From assembly GCA_022712785.1 (NCBI GenBank), contig JAFLJX010000245.1:1-15107 (forward strand): a stretch of 15,107 nucleotides of DNA, given 5' to 3'. A model generated the notes under the pieces. That model was given only the letters and a program-made list of their open reading frames with translations, ran no database searches and was not told where the DNA came from. Every line of letters begins with the position of its first letter. Within the stretch, counting starts at the first letter, position 1. Positions 7,842-13,388 of this stretch are shown here, one piece after another. The DNA is from Mycoplasmatota bacterium (GTDB taxonomy: Bacteria; Bacillota_I; Bacilli_A; Izemoplasmatales; Izemoplasmataceae). Both the position numbers and the translations under genes were made by a program.

Positions 7842-7990
7842 AATTATTCTCCTTTTCCCGAAAAGGGGAAACCTTTCCATACTCTAATAAAAAAATATAA
7901 AGTGTACAGTTTAAGACCTTGTTTTAGCCAAGTAACCCCTTATATGAGTCAAAATCTTACTATACAACGTTTTTTTATGTTATTCATACT
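7842..7990 (-). promoter_or_regulatory. Approximately 150-nt untranslated leader of the sugar operon
   Basis: If transcription begins about 7 nt below the -10 box at 7998-8003, the leader runs from near 7990 to the kinase start at 7841. I do not recognise a known riboswitch or T-box in it. It holds an A/T-rich first half, short imperfect hairpins, and the ribosome-site hairpin listed separately. A weaker second promoter (TTGTAT, 17 nt, TATAAG on the minus strand) may also lie inside it around 7937-7965. Confidence 0.5.
7849..7868 (-). promoter_or_regulatory. Hairpin masking the Shine-Dalgarno site of the first operon gene
   Basis: On the minus-strand RNA, CCCCUUUU (7868-7861), loop CGGG (7860-7857) and AAAAGGAG (7856-7849) can pair: six consecutive pairs, one A-C mismatch, then an outer C-G pair. 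The right arm is the whole ribosome-binding site of the kinase gene. Just upstream, GGAAAGG (7878-7872) can pair with the same CCUUU arm through a 5-nt loop, which would free the ribosome site. The two pairings exclude each other, as in a translational switch. The base pairing is visible; the regulatory role is inference. Confidence 0.45.
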
Positions 7991-7997
7991 TATATAA

Positions 7998-8026
7998 ATT
8001 ATAGCATTTCATGTAAGCGTTGTCAA
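7998..8026 (-). promoter_or_regulatory. Sugar operon promoter (consensus -35 and -10)
   Basis: The minus strand reads TTGACA (8026-8021), a 17-nt spacer and TATAAT (8003-7998), a perfect sigma-A/sigma-70 match. It lies between the lacI stop and the kinase gene and points into the operon. Such a strong core promoter needs repression, and a LacI-type operator covers its -35 region. Confidence 0.9.
8012..8025. promoter_or_regulatory. cre-like LacI-family operator over the -35 box
   Basis: TGTAAGCGTTGTCA is centred on a CpG at 8018-8019 and differs by one base from the CcpA cre consensus WTGNAARCGNWWNCA. It overlaps five bases of the -35 box and most of the spacer, so bound repressor would block RNA polymerase. 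The ligand could be the LacI-family protein encoded next door, a CcpA homologue, or both. Confidence 0.7.
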
Positions 8027-8039
8027 TGATTTCTTAGTA

Positions 8040-8059
8040 ATGTGGAACCGTATCCACAT
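8040..8059. promoter_or_regulatory. CpG-centred inverted repeat, candidate second operator
   Basis: Perfect 7-bp arms ATGTGGA (8040-8046) and TCCACAT (8053-8059) flank a 6-bp core whose middle is CpG at 8049-8050, the layout of LacI-family operators. It starts 9 nt beyond the lacI stop. Its centre is 31 bp (about three helical turns) from the centre of the cre-like site. It could form an RNA hairpin at the end of the lacI mRNA, but no U-run follows, so a terminator role is unlikely. Confidence 0.5.
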
Positions 8060-8067
8060 TGTCTATT

Positions 8068-9048
8068 TTATGTTGTATCTCCACCAAAAAAGTACACAGG
8101 AATTATCTGGTCATACACCGGTTTATTATTGCACAAATTTAGTATTGTTGAACAAATTGCCTTCGCAATTAATTCTGGTGATTGTCCTATAGATGATATC
8201 TTTTTACCTAGATTTAAGAAACTCCGTCCACCATCAAATCCGATAACTTTTACATCTTCAGGTACTCTTTTACCACTTAGTTCTATTTCTTCTATAACTG
8301 CCGCTGCCGCTGCGTCAGATATAGCAAAAATACCATCAACATCTTTATACTCAGACATTAATTCTCTTACATAGTCTGCGCTTACAATGTAATCTCCTAA
8401 TGGATATTCAATGTTTACTATGTCGCTAACTCCATGTTCGTTTAAACAGTCGTTAAATCCAACTCTTCTATTTGTAACTTCAGTTATTACAGATGATGCA
8501 TCACCTTGAGCATCATCACCAATAAACATAAACTTCTTGCATCCAAGTTCTAATAATTTTTCAGCAGCCATTACGCCACCCTTATAGTTATCACTAGCAA
8601 CATATGGAACTCCTTCAAATCTTCTATCAAAAGAAACCACAGGTCTATTTTTATCTATCAATGATTCAACGTCATTATTTGTTAAAAGTATAACAGCGTC
8701 TACTCTATTATTTTTAAGCATTTCTAAATATATGATTTCTTTAGCTATTTGTTCACTTGAATTACAAATCATTAATTTATATCCATGTTCAAATAGTTCT
8801 TGTTCTACAAAATATGATAACTCACCAAAAAATAGGTGCGTACTATTTGGTAAAATAAATGCAACTATTTTATTCTTTTGTAATGTCATACTTCTTGCTA
8901 TTTCATTAGGAACATATTCTATTTCCATAATTACTTTTTCTACTTTTTCTCTTGTCTCTTTTTTAACATATCCAGAGTCATTAATAACTCTAGAAACTGT
9001 TGCTATCCCTACTCCTGCTTTTTTGGCAACATCTTTTATATTAGGCAT
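8068..9048 (-). CDS. LacI-family transcriptional repressor of the sugar operon
   Basis: DNA-binding repressor whose release by a sugar ligand should switch on the operon immediately downstream. The 326 residues fit the family. The N-terminal helix-turn-helix IKDVAKKAGVGIATVSRVIN (4-23) is canonical. The hinge helix is NEIARSMTLQKN (48-59), where Met54 takes the place of the Leu that normally intercalates at the operator CpG. From residue 60 on is a periplasmic-binding-protein-like effector domain (IVAFILPNSTHLFFG, later VIGFDGG near the C terminus). The start ATG has AGAGGTG 7 nt upstream. Its own gene shows no obvious CpG-centred operator, so autoregulation is not evident. The effector is unknown; the neighbours suggest the imported disaccharide or a phosphorylated product. 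Confidence 0.93.
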   Translation of the reverse strand: MPNIKDVAKKAGVGIATVSRVINDSGYVKKETREKVEKVIMEIEYVPNEIARSMTLQKNKIVAFILPNSTHLFFGELSYFVEQELFEHGYKLMICNSSEQIAKEIIYLEMLKNNRVDAVILLTNNDVESLIDKNRPVVSFDRRFEGVPYVASDNYKGGVMAAEKLLELGCKKFMFIGDDAQGDASSVITEVTNRRVGFNDCLNEHGVSDIVNIEYPLGDYIVSADYVRELMSEYKDVDGIFAISDAAAAAVIEEIELSGKRVPEDVKVIGFDGGRSFLNLGKKISSIGQSPELIAKAICSTILNLCNNKPVYDQIIPVYFFGGDTT

Positions 9049-9084
9049 AGTTTAGCACCTCTCAATTCTCTATTGTAATTTTAG

Positions 9085-9093
9085 TATATACCA
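9085..9093 (-). promoter_or_regulatory. Weak candidate promoter of lacI (extended -10)
   Basis: The minus strand has TGG immediately before TATATA (9090-9085), an extended -10 type element 37 nt upstream of the lacI start. The -35 position falls inside the terminator hairpin of the preceding gene and has no good match. A weak promoter would suit a repressor gene. Confidence 0.35.
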
Positions 9094-9100
9094 CAAGAAT

Positions 9101-9145
9101 AAAAAAAAAAAGCAAAACATGGAAACTGTTCCATGTTTTGCTTTT
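9101..9145 (-). terminator. Rho-independent terminator of the transporter gene
   Basis: Arms 9108-9124 and 9129-9145 are perfectly complementary over 17 bp with a 4-base loop (actg). On the minus strand the stem is followed by a run of T from the A-tract at 9101-9111. It lies 18 nt after the transporter stop and separates that gene from lacI. Confidence 0.93.
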
Positions 9146-9162
9146 AAAATCTTAGGTATTAT

Positions 9163-10110
9163 CTAAAATATATATTTAGTTAGTTTAACATTCCAAGCAG
9201 CTATTTGCACTTGAAGAACATACGCGATTGCGATTAACAACGCAGCAATTCCTGCATCAGGAAACGCTGACAGTACTATTGCTAATGATAACGATAAATT
9301 TCTAATAAGTGTTCCGTTTACCATAGCTATTGCGTCTTCTCTTTTAAATAGTAGTTTGGCTGTTAATACACTTATAATAAACATAATTTCATAAAACAAA
9401 ACTAATGGTACTAATATATCTAATAATATTGATGGGTTGTTAACCAAAAGAGTAGCCTTTAATGAAATTGCAACAAACAATATTATTACTACGAAGAATG
9501 TCGAGAATAATGGGAATACTGGTTTCACTTTTTTATTAAAAACTTCACGACCGTATTTACTGACTACAGCATATTGTGTTATGAAAGCTGCAATTAATGG
9601 GATAACAATAATAACTACTATTTGTTTAATTATATCGAAAATTGGAACGTCTACTTCTGCTCCTAAATAGAATGTTATGTATATAGGAGTTAAAATAGCT
9701 CCAAATAACAATCCAATTATTACCATTCTTATTGCTTCATTAATATTACCTTTAGCCATTACAGTCCAACTAATAGTCATTCCACTTGTTGGGATTAATC
9801 CTATTAGTAGTAATCCTAGTCTTAAATATGTTTGATCTAAAAAGAATATATATCCTATTCCAAAAGCAATAAATGGAAAGACAACAAAGTTTACTATTTG
9901 TGTTGTAATCTGTAAAGGATAATTTGGTTTGCTTAATAGTGACTTAAAGTCTAAAGTTACAAGCATTGGATATACAAGCATGAAAGTCAAAGGCAATATT
10001 AGATTCTTAAGCCATGCAACTTCAAAATTATGTCCTACAATTATTCCTAAGGTTATTGAAACAAAGATAGTTCCAATCAAGTGGTTTTTTACAAATATTA
10101 AAAATTTCAT
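9163..10110 (-). CDS. Bile acid:Na+ symporter / ACR3-superfamily membrane transporter, cysteine-free
   Basis: Integral membrane protein of 315 residues with about ten hydrophobic segments, the size and layout of the BASS/ACR3 (arsenite exporter) superfamily. Support comes from the overall architecture, the LIPTSGMTISWT motif at about 104-115, where ACR3 proteins carry a Pro-Cys-Thr motif, and the NGTLIRNLSLSLAI segment near 264-277, which corresponds to a conserved substrate-site helix. The protein contains no cysteine, so the thiol-dependent arsenite mechanism of ACR3 cannot apply. It more likely moves an organic anion or another solute, possibly with Na+. The start has AGGAGA 9 nt upstream. 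It has its own promoter and terminator, so it is not part of the sugar operon, and no arsR-like gene is nearby. The substrate is unknown. Confidence 0.8.
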   Translation of the reverse strand: MKFLIFVKNHLIGTIFVSITLGIIVGHNFEVAWLKNLILPLTFMLVYPMLVTLDFKSLLSKPNYPLQITTQIVNFVVFPFIAFGIGYIFFLDQTYLRLGLLLIGLIPTSGMTISWTVMAKGNINEAIRMVIIGLLFGAILTPIYITFYLGAEVDVPIFDIIKQIVVIIVIPLIAAFITQYAVVSKYGREVFNKKVKPVFPLFSTFFVVIILFVAISLKATLLVNNPSILLDILVPLVLFYEIMFIISVLTAKLLFKREDAIAMVNGTLIRNLSLSLAIVLSAFPDAGIAALLIAIAYVLQVQIAAWNVKLTKYIF

Positions 10111-10148
10111 ATGTTATTTTCTCCTAATAATTTAATTATTTCTACTCT

Positions 10149-10177
10149 ATTTTACACAAGTCTTTCTATTAAAACAA
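10149..10177 (-). promoter_or_regulatory. Promoter of the BASS/ACR3-like transporter gene
   Basis: The minus strand has TTGTTT (10177-10172), a 17-nt spacer and TAAAAT (10154-10149), pointing at the transporter start 39 nt downstream. A good, not perfect, sigma-A type match. Confidence 0.65.
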
Positions 10178-10240
10178 CACATATGAATTATTTTGTTCGC
10201 CCACGAACCTTTTTCTAATTAGTCTAACAAATAAGCAAGG

Positions 10241-10270
10241 AAAAGCCTCGATATTTTAATTATCGAGGCT
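10241..10270 (-). terminator. Rho-independent terminator of the lipoprotein gene
   Basis: Perfect 10-bp arms AGCCTCGATA (10244-10253) and TATCGAGGCT (10261-10270) enclose a 7-nt loop. On the minus strand the stem is followed by a short T run (the A's at 10241-10244). It begins 10 nt after the lipoprotein stop. Confidence 0.85.
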
Positions 10271-10279
10271 ATATTTATC

Positions 10280-13243
10280 CTATTTTAACAAAGGTAATAC
10301 ATCATCACTTACTATTAGATTTATAAAACTAAAGAAATGAGGACTCCACCCTAGGAATTCAGTATAATAGTCAGGATCATTAAATTGTTCCCAACCTGCA
10401 ACTCCAATATTCAAGTAATATTTATCGTTTCCGCCTATTTCTGTAATTCCATCTCTAGTTAGCAATTGTTCATCATATACATATATATTTATAAGTCTAT
10501 AATCATTTGCAATTCCAAACAATCTACCCATACTTCCGTTTTCTCCACTCATTGTTCCTGTTGCAAAACTAGAAATTACACGACTGTAAGATTGTCCTAT
10601 TAATCCGCCCCTTGTACCAGCACTAGCATTAACATCTCCTGACGCATATGAATTAAGTATTACAGTTCCAATGTCAGATACTCCTATTAATCCACCAAAT
10701 CTAGAATAGTAATTACCAGTAGATAGTATATCACCTGTTGCATATGAATTTTTTACATATTGAGTATAATCACCCATTCCACCATTGTAAATAGAACCAA
10801 TTAACCCACCAGCCATTACATCATACCTTGTCATTAAATTAATATATATATCACCATTTGCGTAAGAATTTCTAACATCACCAACAGCTTTAATTCCAAC
10901 TAATCCACCAACAGAAATTGTTGAATATGATTCAACATCATATGTTGAAATAATATATATATCAGTGTCAGCACTCGATCCTATTATATCTCCGTGATGT
11001 GTACCAAACATACCACCAACATCACCTTTAACCATTCCATCAATTGTGATAGTTGAATTGACAACATTAACATTAATTACATCACCTATCAATTTCCCAG
11101 CTAATATTCCAACATATACAGTGTTATCTTCAGTAGTAGAAACCGTTATATTTATATTATCTAATGTTAAATTAGTTACAAACGAGATTGCGTTTCCAAA
11201 GAATCCTATATAGTTATAATCACTATCGACAGATAGTGTTTTATTAATTGTTACATTTGAAATAGTATAACCATTCCCGTCAAACATAGCACCAAATGAA
11301 TCGGCACTAGTTCCAAAAGGAATAAAAGCATAACCAGTCATATCTATATCATTTGTTAATCTAAATACAGTCCCAGGTCTCGCAGCTGAATCTTCCATAT
11401 CCATTAAGTCTCCAGGTGTAGATATAAGTACTATAATAGGAAATTCGTCTGAGGTATCAGTGTCATATACTTTTCTAATAGATACTGTCACATCACCTGT
11501 ACCTGAATTTGTACTATTAACTACATCACCATTTTTTGTAAAACTTATCGAATTAAAGTATAAAGAGTTATTACTTGGACTATCATCAAAACTAAATTCT
11601 GCGGTAAATCTAACTTGAGTAAAACTAATAACATTCAAATCTGAACCACTATAAGTTACCCCACCAATTGTGATACTAGATACAGGTAATTCAAATGGGT
11701 TATCTAAATATACACTAACACCTACAGTTGATATTTCTGTGCGATCATCAAAGCTAATATTAACATGGTATTTATCTGGCACAATCTCAAGTACTCCGAC
11801 AGTTGCTTCCTCAGGCACAATTGATCCCGCTAAATATACAGGAACTTCAGCACTAACATTAACTTCTATTTTATACTCTTCTTCACCTAAAGTAATAATA
11901 ATTTCACTTAGGTTCATTGGATGAGTACCAAGATCAGTATAAACACCCATATCTATATATAGAGTATCTATATTATTACTTGGGAACTTAAATGAATCAT
12001 ATGTAATTCCATTTATTGTTACAGCGTTAATAGTCACTTTTTCATAATTATCTAATTCTAATTTCATTATTACATTATCATTCCCAAAGAACATTTTTGT
12101 ACCCGTAAAACTATCCACAGTAATCACTGGGGGAGTATATACTTCACCTTCATAAATTGCGGGATCATCATTAAATGTATAATTTGCTGATATTACAATT
12201 TCATAAAATGTATTTTCATCAATGTATTCATTAAATGTAATTAAGTTATGTCCAACAAAAACTTCAGCAATAGCTGCGTTAGACCATCCTCTTACTATAT
12301 AAAGATATGCGCTTTTCATAATATCTCCAGAGTCGATTAAATCAAATTCAACAGTAATAGAATCACTAGTTCTAGTTATAATAATATTTTCAACAACCGG
12401 AACAATAGGAGCTGCATCAGTTGTAATTTCATAAACCATTACTTCTGTTCTGTAGTGTTCAACAAAGTCAGATGTAGTTGTATAGTTTGCATATACATAA
12501 ACATCATAATCAGTTTCAGGATCTAAATCATAAAAATCAAAATAACTATAATCGTATATAACATCAGTATCTATGTACACACCATCTTTATATATTTCAG
12601 CCCACATGTGAATACTAGAAAAGCCAGTATCATCATATAAAAATTCTATACCAAAATAATCTTCTGATAATGAATAATAATCTTCTGTTAACACAAGTGA
12701 ATCTCCGGTATCAGCTTCAACTACTTCAACATATCTAGTTAAATTATAATCAATTTCCATATATGAAATTGTATAAACAATTTCATATGTACCTATAGTA
12801 TTTACATCTACATTACTATCAACAACAACATCTAACCCAAATTCCCCAATGATTTCAACACCAGGATCTAAAAAATCACTGTATTGTTCTATTACTATAG
12901 TAGTATCTCCAACAAATCTTAATCCAGGGGTGTCACCACTAAATTCTTCAACTACTCTAACAGTTCTACTAACTACATATTCAATTGATTCATAAGTTAT
13001 TGTATAAGTAATTGTATAATCACCTAATGTTGAAGTATCAACATCAGAATCAATTACAACATCTATATTGAAGTCTCCTAGAATAGTTGCACCAGGATCT
13101 ACAAACTCACTATATTGTTCAATTTCCATTACTATATTCCCTACTAATTCAATTCCAGGAATATCTAATTCTTCTGAAGAACCACATCCTGTCATAAAAA
13201 AAATAGTCGTTAAAATCAAGACTAAACTTATTATTTTTTGCAT
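10280..13243 (-). CDS. Large multidomain surface lipoprotein with Ig-like and GLUG repeats
   Basis: A 987-residue protein expected on the outer face of the membrane. Residues 1-19 are a lipoprotein signal peptide with lipobox M-T-G-C20. Two homologous Ig-like domains of the DUF5011 type follow (about 28-98 and 105-174; shared pattern E-Q-Y-S-x-F-x-D-P-G, later G-x-Y-x-I-x-Y-T). Next come about four beta-rich modules, two of them fibronectin-III-like (about 185-275 and 280-370), then two modules with I-N-G-I-T-Y/I-G-G-V-T-Y motifs (about 375-465 and 485-590). From about 604 to 920 is a GLUG-type repeat region (G-G-L-I-G, then N-S-Y-A-x-G-D), probably a right-handed beta-helix. The composition is rich in Asp/Thr/Ser/Tyr, poor in Lys, and only C20 is Cys. 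AGGAGG lies 8 nt before the ATG. A role in adhesion or glycan binding is plausible; no catalytic motif is evident. Confidence 0.9.
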   Translation of the reverse strand: MQKIISLVLILTTIFFMTGCGSSEELDIPGIELVGNIVMEIEQYSEFVDPGATILGDFNIDVVIDSDVDTSTLGDYTITYTITYESIEYVVSRTVRVVEEFSGDTPGLRFVGDTTIVIEQYSDFLDPGVEIIGEFGLDVVVDSNVDVNTIGTYEIVYTISYMEIDYNLTRYVEVVEADTGDSLVLTEDYYSLSEDYFGIEFLYDDTGFSSIHMWAEIYKDGVYIDTDVIYDYSYFDFYDLDPETDYDVYVYANYTTTSDFVEHYRTEVMVYEITTDAAPIVPVVENIIITRTSDSITVEFDLIDSGDIMKSAYLYIVRGWSNAAIAEVFVGHNLITFNEYIDENTFYEIVISANYTFNDDPAIYEGEVYTPPVITVDSFTGTKMFFGNDNVIMKLELDNYEKVTINAVTINGITYDSFKFPSNNIDTLYIDMGVYTDLGTHPMNLSEIIITLGEEEYKIEVNVSAEVPVYLAGSIVPEEATVGVLEIVPDKYHVNISFDDRTEISTVGVSVYLDNPFELPVSSITIGGVTYSGSDLNVISFTQVRFTAEFSFDDSPSNNSLYFNSISFTKNGDVVNSTNSGTGDVTVSIRKVYDTDTSDEFPIIVLISTPGDLMDMEDSAARPGTVFRLTNDIDMTGYAFIPFGTSADSFGAMFDGNGYTISNVTINKTLSVDSDYNYIGFFGNAISFVTNLTLDNINITVSTTEDNTVYVGILAGKLIGDVINVNVVNSTITIDGMVKGDVGGMFGTHHGDIIGSSADTDIYIISTYDVESYSTISVGGLVGIKAVGDVRNSYANGDIYINLMTRYDVMAGGLIGSIYNGGMGDYTQYVKNSYATGDILSTGNYYSRFGGLIGVSDIGTVILNSYASGDVNASAGTRGGLIGQSYSRVISSFATGTMSGENGSMGRLFGIANDYRLINIYVYDEQLLTRDGITEIGGNDKYYLNIGVAGWEQFNDPDYYTEFLGWSPHFFSFINLIVSDDVLPLLK
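10514..11020 (-). repeat. Tandem GLUG-type repeats encoded in the lipoprotein
   Basis: Protein residues 742-910 contain five to six degenerate copies of a 21-29 residue unit beginning G-G-(L/M)-(I/V/F)-G and ending N-S-Y-A-x-G-D-(I/V), starting near 742, 778, 811, 849, 878 and 905. This is the GLUG pattern found in bacterial surface proteins and some peptidases. The copies are diverged at DNA level, so recent expansion is unlikely. Confidence 0.75.
12716..13162 (-). repeat. Two tandem Ig-like (DUF5011-type) domains encoded in the lipoprotein
   Basis: Residues about 28-98 and 105-174 are an imperfect duplication with a 77-residue period: both have G-(I/L)-x-(L/F)-V-G, I-E-Q-Y-S-(E/D)-F, D-P-G, V-D-S-(D/N)-V-D and the final V-x-V-V-E. 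They probably form a stalk that lifts the downstream domains from the membrane. Confidence 0.8.
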
Positions 13244-13281
13244 CTAAACATCCTCCTTTTGTATTGTATCGCATTTTATTA

Positions 13282-13310
13282 ATTATACTACAATACATTT
13301 GTATTTCCAA
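13282..13310 (-). promoter_or_regulatory. Promoter of the lipoprotein gene
   Basis: The minus strand has TTGGAA (13310-13305), a 17-nt spacer and a perfect TATAAT (13287-13282), 38 nt upstream of the lipoprotein start. The spacer carries a small inverted repeat (ATACA/TGTAT, 13293-13304) that could be an operator. Confidence 0.8.
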
Positions 13311-13351
13311 CTAGTTTTATGAATGAGAGTTCATATTTCATAAAACACAAT

Positions 13352-13377
13352 AAAAAGGGACGAGAAATTCTCGTCTC
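13352..13377 (-). terminator. Rho-independent terminator of the Ca2+-ATPase gene
   Basis: GGGACGAGAA (13357-13366) pairs with TTCTCGTCTC (13368-13377), including one G-U pair. The minus-strand RNA then runs into five U's (13356-13352). It starts 11 nt after the ATPase stop. Confidence 0.88.
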
Positions 13378-13388
13378 TTCAAAATAAT

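Noticed and set aside
7842..7880. Longer kinase start at ATG 7880
   Set aside because: It lacks a good ribosome site and would place the AAAAGGAG element and its hairpin inside the coding region, whereas ATG 7841 has ideal spacing to that element. It is not strictly excluded.
7965..7975. AACGTT-centred sequence in the operon leader as a third LacI-type operator
   Set aside because: The symmetry stops after three bases on each side, which is expected by chance in this composition.
8040..8059. Inverted repeat as lacI terminator
   Set aside because: No U-run follows the stem on the minus-strand RNA (it continues TACTAAG), and the CpG-centred symmetry fits an operator better.
8042..8374. Plus-strand frames opposite lacI (8042-8374, 8732-9055) and opposite the transporter and lipoprotein genes
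   Set aside because: They are antisense shadows of well-supported minus-strand genes, without ribosome sites or recognisable domains.
10195..10208. GTTCG/CGAAC inverted repeat upstream of the transporter promoter
   Set aside because: Only 5-bp arms; no adjacent plus-strand gene to terminate and no known operator resemblance. Too weak to list as a site.
10280..13243. GLUG region as evidence for an IgA-protease-type peptidase
   Set aside because: GLUG repeats occur in some such peptidases, but no zinc-binding HExxH or other catalytic motif is present here.
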